From assembly GCF_050434925.1 (NCBI RefSeq), contig NZ_JBNDJK010000001.1, forward strand, positions 4,960,001 to 5,024,000: a stretch of DNA of 64,000 bases, read 5' to 3'. This DNA is from Inquilinus ginsengisoli_B (GTDB lineage Bacteria > Pseudomonadota > Alphaproteobacteria > DSM-16000 > Inquilinaceae). Below the pieces are notes generated by a model. It was not told where the DNA came from, did not search any database, and saw only the letters and a program-made list of their open reading frames with translations. Positions 33,031 through 41,694 of the stretch are shown here, piece by piece (the stretch's first letter is position 1; every line of letters begins with the position of its first letter). The translations under genes were made by a program, and so were the position numbers.

Positions 33031-33927
33031 CTACATCCCCGGCCCGAGCGTCCGGGCCTCGGCCAGCAGCCAGTCGCGGAAGGCGGCCAGGCCAGGGCGC
33101 GGCACCCGGTCGGCCGGCACGGTGAACCAGTAGCCGTGGCGGCTGTGGAAGCCGAGGCCCGCCGGATTGACCAATCGACCGGTCAGCAATTCCTCGCCGA
33201 TCAGGCAGCGCGGCACCAGGGCCAGGCCCTGGCCGGCGATCGCGGCGCGGATCACCAGCGCGTAGAAGCCGAAATGCACCATATGGGCCGGGGCGAAGTC
33301 GGCCAGCCCTTGGGCCTCGGCGAACTCGCTCCAGCGCAGCGGCGTGTGGCGGTGGTCCAGCACGGTATAGCGGCGCACATCCTCGGCCGCGGCGATGCCG
33401 CCCATCCGGGTCAGCAGCGCCGGCGCCCCGACCAGGGCGACATTGCGGCCGAACAGATACTCCGCCTGCTGGCCCGGCCAGTCACCCTCGCCGAAGCGGA
33501 ACACGCCGTCGGCCTCCTCGACCGTGTCGCCATGGCTGGTGAACTGCACCTCCAGCTCCGGGCGCGCCTGGGCCAACTGCGACAGACGCGGCACCAGCCA
33601 GCGGTCGCCCAATATCGGCAGGACATGCAGCCGGATGGCGTTGGGCGACCCGCGCAGCGCCGCGATCCGCCCGGCCGCGGTCTCCAGCGCCCCCAGTGCG
33701 ATCCGCGCCTGCTCGACATAGATCCGCCCGGCCGCGGTCGGCACCAGGCCGCGGCCGGTGCGGGCGAACAGCGGCAGGCCGGCGATCTCCTCCAGGCTGC
33801 GCAGCTGCTTGCTGACCGCACTCTGGGTCAGGTGCACGCTCTTCGCCGCCTCGGAGGCCGAGCCGTGCTCGACCAAAGCGGCCAGGACGCGTAGCGCGGT
33901 GGTGGAGGGCAGGGGGATCTGCGGCAT
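33031..33927 (-). CDS. LysR-family regulator (GcvA-like) of the argH-like/ABC cluster
   Basis: 298 residues. The winged HTH at about 8-66 (ASEAAKSVHLTQSAVSKQLR) and a GcvA-type effector domain are visible. The start at 33927 is favoured (GGAG just upstream); an ATG at 33945 is also possible. It is divergent from the lyase at 34053 with a 125-base gap, so it probably controls the lyase-transporter operon in response to an amino-acid-like inducer. Confidence 0.9.
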   Translation of the reverse strand: MPQIPLPSTTALRVLAALVEHGSASEAAKSVHLTQSAVSKQLRSLEEIAGLPLFARTGRGLVPTAAGRIYVEQARIALGALETAAGRIAALRGSPNAIRLHVLPILGDRWLVPRLSQLAQARPELEVQFTSHGDTVEEADGVFRFGEGDWPGQQAEYLFGRNVALVGAPALLTRMGGIAAAEDVRRYTVLDHRHTPLRWSEFAEAQGLADFAPAHMVHFGFYALVIRAAIAGQGLALVPRCLIGEELLTGRLVNPAGLGFHSRHGYWFTVPADRVPRPGLAAFRDWLLAEARTLGPGM

Positions 33928-34052
33928 CTCTCCGGCTATGACCATTCGGACTGGCGCGCACGATATTCCATTCCGGACTATCGCGGGGAAATCATTTCCA
34001 TTGTCGCGTGCCGGCCGGCTTGACAGCATCCCTGCCGAATAGGGAGCCGAGC

Positions 34053-35477
34053 ATGACCGAACCGACCCGTCTCTGGGGCGCCCGCTTCCGCGCTGCGCCC
34101 GCGCCGGAGCTGATGGCCCTGTCGCGCTCCGACCCCAGCCATTTCCGCCTCGCCCCCTACGACCTCGCCGCCTCGGCTGCCCATGCCCGCGAGCTGGTGC
34201 GCGCCGGCATCCTGACTGCGGCCGAGGGCGACACCATCGCCGCGGCTCTGGCCGACCTGGCGCGCGACACCGCCGCCGGCACGGTGCGGCCGAACCAGGG
34301 CGACGAGGACGTCCACACCTTCCTCGAGCGGGTGCTGACCGAGCGGCTCGGCACCCTCGGCGGCAAGCTGCGCGCCGGAAGGTCGCGCAACGACCAGGCG
34401 GCCAACGACCTGAAACTCTATCTGCGCGACGTCGCCCGCCGCCTGGCCGGCCATGTCATGCTTCTGCAGCAGGCGCTGGTCGGGCAGGCCGAGGCGCATG
34501 TGGCGACGCTGGCGCCGGGCTTCACCCATCTGCAGCCGGCCCAGCCGGTCACCTTCGCCCACCAGTTGCTGGCCCATGCCCAGACCTTCGCCCGTGACGT
34601 CGAGCGGCTGCAGGACTGGGACCGGCGCAGCGCCCGGTCACCCCTGGGCGCCGCCGCCCTGGCCGGCTCCGCCATCGCGCTCAGGCCCGACCTGTCAGCC
34701 GCCGAGCTGGGCTATGACGGCCCCTGCGAGAATTCGATCGACGCCGTCGGCAGCCGCGATCATGTGGCCGAATTCCTGTTCGTCGCCGCGATGCTGTCGG
34801 TGCATCTGTCTCGGCTGGCGGAAGAGGTGTTCCTGTGGTCGTCGCGCCAGTTCCGCTGGGTCGAGCTGGACGACGCCTACGCCACCGGCTCCTCGATCAT
34901 GCCGCAGAAGAAGAACGCCGATATCGCCGAGCTGACGCGCGGCCGCGCCGCCCGGCTGATCGGCGGGCTGACCGCGATGCTGACGGCGCTGAAGGGCCTG
35001 CCCTTCGCCTACAACCGCGACTTGGCCGAGGACAAGCGCGCCGCCTTCGAGGCCGTCGACACGCTCGACGCCGTGCTGCCGGCGATGGCGGGGATGCTGC
35101 GCACGATGCGGATCAACGTCGAGACCCTGCGGCGCCAGTCGGTCGAGGGCTTCACCCTGGCGACCGAGGTGGCGGACTGGCTGGCCCGGCGCGGCGTGCC
35201 GTTCTCCGAGGCGCATGAGATCACCGGCGCCCTCGTTAGGCACTGCGAGGACCGCGGCATCGGGCTGGAGGACCTGGCGGATGCCGATCTGGCGACGGTC
35301 GACCCGCGGCTGGCGCCGGAGATCCGGTCCTGCCTGACGCCGGAGGCCGCGGTCGCGGCCCGCAGCGGCCATGGCGGCACTGCGCCGGACCGGGTCCGCG
35401 AGCAGCTGGCCCGCCTGCGGGAGCTTCTGGTCGAGCAGGACAGCTGGGCTCAGGCCTATGATGGCCCGCGCGGCTGA
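34053..35477 (+). CDS. Argininosuccinate lyase-like protein
   Basis: 474 residues of the aspartase/fumarase superfamily. The signature GSSIMPQKKN is at 279-288, with RSRNDQAANDLKLYLR and PGFTHLQPAQPVTFAHQLLA as in ArgH. Canonical ArgH splits argininosuccinate into arginine and fumarate. Here the gene sits between a LysR regulator and a polar amino acid ABC importer rather than with arg genes. A catabolic C-N lyase acting on an imported aspartate-containing substrate is therefore possible. The family is secure, the substrate is not. Confidence 0.85.
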   Translation: MTEPTRLWGARFRAAPAPELMALSRSDPSHFRLAPYDLAASAAHARELVRAGILTAAEGDTIAAALADLARDTAAGTVRPNQGDEDVHTFLERVLTERLGTLGGKLRAGRSRNDQAANDLKLYLRDVARRLAGHVMLLQQALVGQAEAHVATLAPGFTHLQPAQPVTFAHQLLAHAQTFARDVERLQDWDRRSARSPLGAAALAGSAIALRPDLSAAELGYDGPCENSIDAVGSRDHVAEFLFVAAMLSVHLSRLAEEVFLWSSRQFRWVELDDAYATGSSIMPQKKNADIAELTRGRAARLIGGLTAMLTALKGLPFAYNRDLAEDKRAAFEAVDTLDAVLPAMAGMLRTMRINVETLRRQSVEGFTLATEVADWLARRGVPFSEAHEITGALVRHCEDRGIGLEDLADADLATVDPRLAPEIRSCLTPEAAVAARSGHGGTAPDRVREQLARLRELLVEQDSWAQAYDGPRG

Positions 35478-35495
35478 AGGGGCAGGGGGCATCGC

Positions 35496-36401
35496 ATGAC
35501 CGACACCACACCGACGACGATGGGGACGGGCGCCTCGCCCTATTCGATCGCCCATCTGCGCCATGTGCCGCGCCGGCATTACGGCCGCTGGGTCGCGGCG
35601 GCGCTGATCCTGCTGGCCCTGGCGGCGATCGCGAAGGCCTTTGCCGAGGGCCAGATCGCCTGGCCGGTGGTCGGCCAGTTCTTCACTGCGCCGGCGATCC
35701 TGTCCGGCCTGGCCAACACCATCCTGATGACGGTCTGCGCCATGGCGCTGGGCATCGCCCTCGGCGTGCTGTTCGCGATCATGGTGATGTCGCCCAACCC
35801 GGTGCTGAAGACCGTGGCGGTCGGCTACATCTGGTTCTTCCGCGGCACCCCGCTGCTGCTGCAGCTGCTGCTGTGGTTCAACCTGGCGCTGGTGTTCCCG
35901 ACCATCGGCATCCCCGGCCTGCTCGAGGGGCGGACGGTCGACCTGATCACACCCTTCGTGGCGACGCTGCTGGGCCTCGGCATCAACCAGGGCGCCTACA
36001 CCGCCGAGGTGGTGCGCGGCGGCATCCTGTCGGTCGATCTCGGCCAGACCGAGGCGGCCAAGGCGATCGGCATGACCCGGCTGGTGGCGCTGCGCCGCAT
36101 CGTGCTGCCGCAGGCGATGCGGGTGATCATCCCGCCGGTCGGCAACGAGGTGATCAGCATGGTCAAGCTGACCTCGGTCGCCAGCGTCATCCAATACGCC
36201 GAGATGCTGCGCAACGCCCAGACCATCTACTACGCCAATGCCCGGGTGATCGAGCTGCTGATCGTCGCCGCGATCTGGTACCTGGTGGTGGTCACGGTGC
36301 TCAGCATCGGCCAGCATTTCCTGGAGAAGCGCTTCGCCCGCGGCCGCGGCGACAACCGGGCCAGGCGGACCGTGGTCGTCGACCAGCCCAAGGAGGCCTG
36401 A
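35496..36401 (+). CDS. Amino acid ABC transporter permease (HisMQ family)
   Basis: 301 residues with about five to six membrane segments. The HisM/HisQ-type EAA loop reads EAAKAIGMTRLVALRRIVLPQAMR (quoted in part, about 186-210), the contact for the ATPase. A long hydrophilic N-terminus (about 35 residues) precedes the first helix. One permease gene only, so a homodimeric channel is expected. It follows the lyase by 18 bases and precedes the ATPase by 3. Confidence 0.93.
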   Translation: MTDTTPTTMGTGASPYSIAHLRHVPRRHYGRWVAAALILLALAAIAKAFAEGQIAWPVVGQFFTAPAILSGLANTILMTVCAMALGIALGVLFAIMVMSPNPVLKTVAVGYIWFFRGTPLLLQLLLWFNLALVFPTIGIPGLLEGRTVDLITPFVATLLGLGINQGAYTAEVVRGGILSVDLGQTEAAKAIGMTRLVALRRIVLPQAMRVIIPPVGNEVISMVKLTSVASVIQYAEMLRNAQTIYYANARVIELLIVAAIWYLVVVTVLSIGQHFLEKRFARGRGDNRARRTVVVDQPKEA

Positions 36402-36404
36402 GCC

Positions 36405-37169
36405 ATGCCGCCGATGGTGGTCGCCGCCGATGTGCACAAGCAGTTCGGGTCGCTGCACGCGCTGCAGGGCGTGTCGCTGGAGGTCGAGCGCGGCGAGGTG
36501 CTGTGCATCATCGGTCCGTCCGGCTCGGGCAAGAGCACGCTGCTGCGCTGCATCAACCAGCTGGAGAGCGTCGATGGCGGCGCGGTCTGGGTCGATGGCG
36601 AGCTCGCCGGCTTCCGGCAGGAGGGCGACGCGCTCTACGCCCTGACCGACCGCGAGGTGGCGCGTCAGCGCCTGGCCGCCGGCATGGTGTTCCAGCGCTT
36701 CAACCTGTTCGCCCATCTGACCGTGCTGGGCAACATCATCGAAGGCCCGGTCACGGTGCAGAGGCGGTCGAAGGCCGAGGCCGTCGCCGAGGCCATGGCC
36801 CTGCTGCAGCGCGTCGGCCTGGCCGACAAGCGCGACGCCTATCCGGCCGAGCTGTCCGGCGGCCAGCAGCAGCGCATCGCCATCGCCCGCGCTTTGGCGA
36901 TGAAGCCGAAGCTGATGCTGTTCGACGAGCCGACCTCGGCCCTCGACCCCGAGCTGGTGGGAGAGGTGCTGGCGGTGATGCGCGGCCTGGCGGAGGATGG
37001 CATGACCATGATCGTGGTGACGCACGAGCTGGGCTTCGCCCGCGAGGTCGCCGGTCGGGTCGTGTTCATGGACCGCGGCCGGATCGTCGAGATGGGGCCG
37101 CCGCAGCAGGTGCTGGGCAGCCCGCGCGAGCCGCGCACCCGCGACTTCATCGCCGCCGTCCTGTCGTGA
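36405..37169 (+). CDS. Amino acid ABC transporter ATP-binding protein
   Basis: 254 residues. Walker A GPSGSGKST is near residue 37, with a Q-loop region MVFQRFNLF, signature LSGGQQQR, Walker B LMLFDEPTSALD and a switch His in VTHELGFA. It is of the GlnQ/HisP type that energises polar amino acid uptake. A short insert (RQEGDALYALTDREVARQR) after the first strand is typical of this subfamily. Confidence 0.95.
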   Translation: MPPMVVAADVHKQFGSLHALQGVSLEVERGEVLCIIGPSGSGKSTLLRCINQLESVDGGAVWVDGELAGFRQEGDALYALTDREVARQRLAAGMVFQRFNLFAHLTVLGNIIEGPVTVQRRSKAEAVAEAMALLQRVGLADKRDAYPAELSGGQQQRIAIARALAMKPKLMLFDEPTSALDPELVGEVLAVMRGLAEDGMTMIVVTHELGFAREVAGRVVFMDRGRIVEMGPPQQVLGSPREPRTRDFIAAVLS

Positions 37170-37204
37170 CCGGCGGAACCAACAGAACAACAGGAGAGGC
37201 TTCC

Positions 37205-38035
37205 ATGACCCGCTTCGTTTTGCTCGCCGCCACGGCGGCCGTCGCCGCGCTCGCCGTCACCTCCGCCTCGGCGCAGACCGTGCCCGACCGGATCAAGCAG
37301 GCCGGCAAGATCATCATCGGCACCAACAACAACTACCCGCCGATCATCTTCAAGGACCCGGCGACCAACGAGCTGCAGGGCGTCGACATCGACCTCGGCA
37401 AGGCCATCGCCAAGCAGCTGGGCGTCGAGGCCGAGTTCCAGGAGATCGCCTTCGCCCAGATGCTGCCGTCGCTGCAGACCGGCCGCATCGACATGGTGAT
37501 GGCGGGGATGAGCGACACGCCGGCGCGGCGTGAGACCGCCGATTTCGTCGACTACATGAAGTCGGGCGCGCAGTTCTACACGATCACGGCCCTGGCCGAT
37601 CAGATCAAGTCGACCGACGACCTGTGCGGCAAGACGGTGGGCGCCAGCCGCTCGACCAACTGGCCGCAGCAGATCGGCGAGTGGAGCGACGCCAACTGCG
37701 TCGCCAAGGGCAAGCCGGCGATCACCGTGGTCGGCACCGAGGGCTCGGCCGACGCCCGCACCCAGCTGAAGACCCAGCGCCTGCAGGCTGCGGCCCAGGG
37801 CAACGAGACGCTGCCCTATTTCCAGAAGCTGGAGCCGGACACCTATGTGCCGATCGGCGCAGCCTTCACCGAATCCCTGGTCGGCATCCCGGTGCTGAAA
37901 TCCGATCCGCAGCTGCGCGACGCGGTCAAGGCGGCGGTCGAGAAGCTGCAGGCCGACGGCACCTACGACCAGATCCTGGCCAAGTACGGCCTGCAGGCGA
38001 ACAAGCTCCCCGTGGCGCTGAACCAGGGGATGTGA
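37205..38035 (+). CDS. Amino acid ABC transporter substrate-binding protein
   Basis: 276 residues: signal peptide (about 1-23, ending SASAQ) and a type II periplasmic binding fold (SBP_bac_3). The start of the mature domain (GKIIIGTNNNYPPIIFKD), VDIDLGKAIAKQLGV and GRIDMVMAGMSDTPARRETADF (last quoted in part) are typical of cationic or polar amino acid binders. AGGAG before 37205 sets the start. Last gene of the lyase-permease-ATPase-binding protein operon. Confidence 0.94.
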   Translation: MTRFVLLAATAAVAALAVTSASAQTVPDRIKQAGKIIIGTNNNYPPIIFKDPATNELQGVDIDLGKAIAKQLGVEAEFQEIAFAQMLPSLQTGRIDMVMAGMSDTPARRETADFVDYMKSGAQFYTITALADQIKSTDDLCGKTVGASRSTNWPQQIGEWSDANCVAKGKPAITVVGTEGSADARTQLKTQRLQAAAQGNETLPYFQKLEPDTYVPIGAAFTESLVGIPVLKSDPQLRDAVKAAVEKLQADGTYDQILAKYGLQANKLPVALNQGM

Positions 38036-38123
38036 AGGGCAGGGCCGTCTTGTCCGGACGGCGGGCGGCCCGCATCATGGCGCGAGGCGGAGCGGCTGCT
38101 CCGCCCGCTTCAGGGCGACCGCC

Positions 38124-38477
38124 ATGGCCAAGACCCTCTATTGCTGGCGCTGCCGGGCCGAGGTCCCGATGCTGGACGAGCAGGAGTGGGAGCAGGTCGA
38201 GCTCGTCCTGAGCGACGGCATCCGGCGGATCAAGGACCACCGGGCCAGCCACGGCGTGAGCCTGGCGGAGGCCAAGCGGCACGTCTCCGGGACGGATGCG
38301 CTGGATCGCTACTTCGCGCTGACCGGCCATCGCGAAACCGACGCCGACGCCCTCTGGCATCACCGGCTGTCGTTGTTCGGCCCGCCCTGCGGCGCCTGCG
38401 GCAAGCCGCTCCGGAGGCCGAAGGCGACGTTCTGCGCCGAATGCGGTGCGCCGGCGGTCGTGAACCAGAGGCAGTGA
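38124..38477 (+). CDS. Small zinc-ribbon protein
   Basis: Not assigned to a family. 117 residues with two CxxC pairs: CWRC (7-10) near the start, and CGAC plus CAEC near the end (about 89-108). These are likely treble-clef or ribbon zinc sites flanking a helical middle (VELVLSDGIRRIKDHRASHG). It has no signal peptide. It follows the ABC operon by 88 bases. Confidence 0.68.
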   Translation: MAKTLYCWRCRAEVPMLDEQEWEQVELVLSDGIRRIKDHRASHGVSLAEAKRHVSGTDALDRYFALTGHRETDADALWHHRLSLFGPPCGACGKPLRRPKATFCAECGAPAVVNQRQ

Positions 38478-38510
38478 GGGGCCTCGGCCCTCCGCGTACC
38501 ACCCCCTATT

Positions 38511-38538
38511 GTCATTGCAGGGCTTGACCCGGCAATCC
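38511..38538. repeat. Partial copy of the GGGCTTGACCC palindromic repeat
   Basis: The 28 bases GTCATTGCAGGGCTTGACCC plus GGCAATCC closely match one half of the large palindrome at 53468-53535 (GTCATGCCCGGGCTTGACCC...). Only one arm is well preserved here. It lies in the gap before the iron-permease-like gene. Confidence 0.55.
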
Positions 38539-38631
38539 GTCGCCAATCCTCCACCAGGCCGCCGCCTCGCTCCGGCACGATCTGGCCCGTCATCCCGTTG
38601 TCATGGCATCCGTTTCGCGTTGGAGAATGCC

Positions 38632-39036
38632 ATGAAGGACGCCCCCTGGTTCGCCCGCTTCGCCAATCGGATCTCCCACCTCGCCGGCCATCCCGCCACC
38701 TTCGGCGTGGCGGCGGGCGCGATGGTGGTCTGGGCCGCGATCGGGCCGTTCGTCGGGTTCTCCGACGTCTGGCAGCTGACCGTGAACACCGGCACCACCA
38801 TCGTCACCTTCCTGATGGTGTTCCTGATCCAGAACACCCAGAACCGCGACAGCGCGGCGGTGCAGATCAAGCTCGACGAGCTGATCCGAGCCACCGAGGT
38901 GGCGCGCAACACGATGCTCGACCTGGAGGAGCATTCCGAGGAGGACCTGCAGGAGCTCCGCAAGGAATACTGCCGGCTCGCCGCCGAGGCCCGGGCCGAG
39001 CGTGACCGCAAGCGCGGAATCCGTATGGAGACTTGA
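38632..39036 (+). CDS. Low-affinity iron permease family membrane protein
   Basis: 134 residues with two membrane helices (about 19-40 and 47-68), then a charged helical tail. GHPATFGVAAGAMVVWAAIGP, NTGTTIVTFLMVFLIQNTQNRD and KLDELIRATEVARNTM (first two quoted in part) fit the low-affinity Fe/Cu permease family PF04120. Transport activity is not proven for bacterial members. The start at 38632 is chosen because TGGAG precedes it. Confidence 0.85.
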   Translation: MKDAPWFARFANRISHLAGHPATFGVAAGAMVVWAAIGPFVGFSDVWQLTVNTGTTIVTFLMVFLIQNTQNRDSAAVQIKLDELIRATEVARNTMLDLEEHSEEDLQELRKEYCRLAAEARAERDRKRGIRMET

Positions 39037-39098
39037 TACCGGAGAGGCGCAGGGTCGCGCTCCGACAGGCCCGCGATGACGCGACGGGCCGGTCAAGG

Positions 39099-39461
39099 AT
39101 GATGACGATCATGCACGACACGGAAACCTCCCGGACGGCCGCCCAGCCGGTTCCGGTCGGGACGATTTGGCAGCGCACCGACCCGGAGTCCCGCCGCCGC
39201 ATCGCCAGCTTCGCCATGCGCTTCGGCACCTTGCTGGCGCTGCTCGGGATGATCGCGCTGCCCGGCCAGCGCTCGCGCACCGACATGCTGGCGCTGCTGC
39301 AGATGGTGATGTTCCTGTCGGCGATGTGGACCGCGCTGTTCGCCTGGGCCGCGCGTGAGCCGCCGCAGCCGGGCCGCCTCAACCTGAGGGACGAGGCTCT
39401 GGCCTTTACCGCCCTGTTCCTGCTGGTCCGGATCCTGCGTATTCAGGTGCTTGGAATGTAG
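39099..39461 (+). CDS. Small membrane protein of unknown function
   Basis: Not recognised. 120 residues from 39099 (in-frame ATGs also at 39102 and 39111). Three hydrophobic segments (about 40-57, 64-84 and 98-114) follow a hydrophilic N-terminus with TIWQRTDPESRRRIA. It is probably an integral inner-membrane protein. It follows the iron-permease-like gene by 62 bases. Confidence 0.62.
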   Translation: MMTIMHDTETSRTAAQPVPVGTIWQRTDPESRRRIASFAMRFGTLLALLGMIALPGQRSRTDMLALLQMVMFLSAMWTALFAWAAREPPQPGRLNLRDEALAFTALFLLVRILRIQVLGM

Positions 39462-39471
39462 AGCCGCGTGG

Positions 39472-39549
39472 GTTGGGTTCGCGCTGGCATTGGCGAACCC
39501 AACGAAATGGTGCCCGTGAAACTGTTGGGTTCGCTGCCGCGAACCCAAC
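39472..39549. repeat. Tandem hairpin repeat (GTTGGGTTCGC / GCGAACCCAAC)
   Basis: Two hairpins use identical 11-base arms. The first is 39472-39482 with 39493-39503 (10-base loop); the second is 39524-39534 with 39539-39549 (TGCC loop). The second ends exactly where the convergent LysR stop codon begins. This has the form of a REP/BIME-like dispersed element and may also act as a bidirectional terminator or mRNA end. Confidence 0.8.
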
Positions 39550-40404
39550 CTACGAAGCCCCTTCCAGCCGGGCGCGGTCTTCCGCCAGCGCTGCGGCGAG
39601 CCAGTCGGTCACCGCCCGGATACGCGGCACGTCCTTCGCCGGGCCGGGCAGCACCAGCCAGAGCTCGCGGGTGACCACCGGCACGGGGCCGGACAGGCGT
39701 TCCAGATCCGGCTCGCCGTCGGCGGCATGGCAGGACAGCACGGCGCGGCCGAGCCCGGCCTTGGCCGCCGCCATCATCTCGGTGCCGCCGCTGACCCGCA
39801 GCACCGGCTCCAGCCCGCCCGGCTGGTCGCGCAGCCAGAGCATCTGCGCCACCGTCTCATGCGCCTCATCCAGGGCGATCCAGCCGTCGCCGGCGGCGCC
39901 GCGGGCGCGATAGACCGCATGGCCGATCCGGGCGCCGAGCCGCGCCGCCAGGTTGCCGGCACGCGGCCGCGCCAGGCGCAGGGCGATGTCGGCATCGCGG
40001 CGCTCGAGATCGGCGTTGGTCTCGGCGCCCAGGATCGTCGGCTGCAGGCCGGGATGCCGCCGCCGCAGATCGCCCAGGCGCGGAATCAGCCATTCGGCGG
40101 CGAAGCTGGGCAGCGCCGCGATTCGGATCGGGCCGGAGACCGCGGCGTCGCGGTCGCGCGCGGCGTGCTTGATGGCGATCGCCGCCCGCTCCATCGCCTC
40201 GGCCTGGGCTGCCACCGCGGTGCCGACCGGCGTCGGGCGAACGCGCCGGTCGATCCGCTCGAACAGCGAAGTGCCGAGAGCGTCCTCGGCGGCGGCGAGC
40301 CGGCGCGACACCGTGGTCTGGTCGACCCCCAGCGCCTGCGCCGCGGCCGAGGCGGTGCCGTGCCGGGCGAGCGCCAGGACGAAGCGGGCGAGGTCCCAAT
40401 CCAT
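39550..40404 (-). CDS. LysR-family transcriptional regulator
   Basis: 284 residues. The winged HTH is near the N-terminus (ASAAAQALGVDQTTVSRRL, about 18-36), followed by a LysR effector domain. The start at 40404 places the HTH at the usual distance; the in-frame extension to 40479 is rejected. It is divergent from the isochorismatase-like hydrolase gene (40497), its likely target. Confidence 0.9.
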   Translation of the reverse strand: MDWDLARFVLALARHGTASAAAQALGVDQTTVSRRLAAAEDALGTSLFERIDRRVRPTPVGTAVAAQAEAMERAAIAIKHAARDRDAAVSGPIRIAALPSFAAEWLIPRLGDLRRRHPGLQPTILGAETNADLERRDADIALRLARPRAGNLAARLGARIGHAVYRARGAAGDGWIALDEAHETVAQMLWLRDQPGGLEPVLRVSGGTEMMAAAKAGLGRAVLSCHAADGEPDLERLSGPVPVVTRELWLVLPGPAKDVPRIRAVTDWLAAALAEDRARLEGAS

Positions 40405-40496
40405 GCCTGCAGTATCGCAGGGTCGATCGGCAGAATCTCGGCTTTTCTGCAGATCTGACCGGAGCCAGCTTTGGGCCATCGCAACCGGAGACGACC

Positions 40497-41090
40497 ATGC
40501 TTCCCAAGACCCTGCTCGACCACGCCGGCGCCCGGCTTCAGCCCGCCGCCCTGTCCGAGGCCGTGCTGATGCTGATCGACATGCAGCGCGAATACAGCGA
40601 CGGCGGGCTCGCCCTGCCGGGCGTCGGTCCTGCGGTCGAGGAGGCCGCGGCCCTGCTGGCGCGGGCGCGCCGCCTCGGCACCCCGGTCATCCATGTGCTG
40701 AACGAGCGCAAGGGCGGGCTGTTTGACGTCGACGGGCCCTATGTCGCCCCGATCGCGGCGGTGGTGCCGGCGGCCGGGGAGGTGGTGGTGAAGAAGGGCC
40801 TGCCCAACGCCTTCGCCGACACCGACCTGGCCGAGCGCATCGCCGCGACCGGGCGTTCCAAGCTCGTGACGGTCGGCTTCATGACCCATATGTGCGTCGA
40901 CGCCACCACCCGGTCGGCGGTCGACCATGGCCTGTTCTCGACGGTGGTGGCCGCGGCCTGCGCCAGCCGCGACCTGCCGGACCCGCTCGGCGGCGTGCGG
41001 CCGGCGGCAGAGGTGCACCGGGCGGCGCTGACCGCCCTGGCTGACCGCTTTGCCGTTGTGGTGGCGCAGGGGGATGCCGTCCGCGACTGA
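40497..41090 (+). CDS. Isochorismatase-family cysteine hydrolase
   Basis: 197 residues. The catalytic triad pattern of the family is visible: Asp in LMLIDMQREY (about residue 24), Lys in VVVKKGLPNAF (about 98) and Cys in THMCVDATTR (about 130). Members hydrolyse amides or enol ethers (nicotinamidase, N-carbamoylsarcosine or ureidoacrylate types). The substrate cannot be told. The divergent LysR suggests inducible expression. Confidence 0.9.
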   Translation: MLPKTLLDHAGARLQPAALSEAVLMLIDMQREYSDGGLALPGVGPAVEEAAALLARARRLGTPVIHVLNERKGGLFDVDGPYVAPIAAVVPAAGEVVVKKGLPNAFADTDLAERIAATGRSKLVTVGFMTHMCVDATTRSAVDHGLFSTVVAAACASRDLPDPLGGVRPAAEVHRAALTALADRFAVVVAQGDAVRD

Positions 41091-41155
41091 CGCGCTATCC
41101 TTTCCGGAGTGCAGGCGGCCCCGCCGGGCCGCCGATCGCCACCGCGAGGATTGCC

Positions 41156-41530
41156 ATGGCCGCCAAACCGCGTGCCTATCCGCCCGTGGAGGTCGAGGCC
41201 CGCCTGGCCCGCGACCTGCCGCGCTGGCGCTTTGAGGACGGCAGCATCTGCCGACGCTACGAGACGCATGGCTGGAAGGGCACGATGCTGGCGATCGGCG
41301 CCGTCGGCCATCTGGCCGAGGCCGCCTGGCACCATCCGGAGATCGCCGCCTCCTGGGGCTGGGTCGAGGTCCGGCTGAACACGCATGATGCCGACGGCGG
41401 CATCACCGACCGCGACTTCGCCCTGGCCCGCAAGATCGAGGAGGTGGTGACATGGCAGCCGGCCCTTGAAGGGGACGGGCTGGAGGGCACGCCGGCCGAT
41501 CCAAGGTTCTCGTATATCAAGTACGATTGA
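41156..41530 (+). CDS. Pterin-4a-carbinolamine dehydratase-like protein
   Basis: 124 residues. The PCD/DCoH signature is present: the active-site His pattern GHLAEAAWHHPEI and the following VEVRLNTHDADGGITDRDFALARKIE, quoted in part. PCD recycles 4a-hydroxytetrahydrobiopterin formed by aromatic amino acid hydroxylases, or acts in pterin metabolism. An extended C-terminus (LEGTPADPRFSYIKYD) is longer than the core family. No hydroxylase gene is nearby. Confidence 0.87.
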   Translation: MAAKPRAYPPVEVEARLARDLPRWRFEDGSICRRYETHGWKGTMLAIGAVGHLAEAAWHHPEIAASWGWVEVRLNTHDADGGITDRDFALARKIEEVVTWQPALEGDGLEGTPADPRFSYIKYD

Positions 41531-41569
41531 GTGAGTTTCCACCGAGATCAGCCCTTACCAATCCCGAGC

Positions 41570-41671
41570 CGTCATGGCGAGGAGGCGAAGCCGACGTGGC
41601 CATCCAGTCCCGCGGCCAGAGCATGCTTCGCCAACCTGGATGGCCACGCCCCTTCGGGGCTCGCCATGACG
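41570..41671. repeat. Intergenic palindromic element (CGTCATGGCGAG type)
   Basis: Nested inverted repeats: outer arms CGTCATGGCGAG (41570-41581) and CTCGCCATGACG (41660-41671), inner arms GTGGCCATCCAG (41596-41607) and CTGGATGGCCAC (41636-41647). All arms are perfect. It sits between the convergent PCD and FolB-like genes. This is the form of the dispersed intergenic palindromes of alphaproteobacteria and could end both transcripts. Confidence 0.85.
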
Positions 41672-41694
41672 ATTCTTGGAGTGCGTCCCCCGGG

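Noticed and set aside
34695..37190. 831-codon open frame on the minus strand
   Set aside because: Antisense to the argH-like gene, permease and ATPase, all of which show clear family motifs; composition is His/Gln/Arg low complexity.
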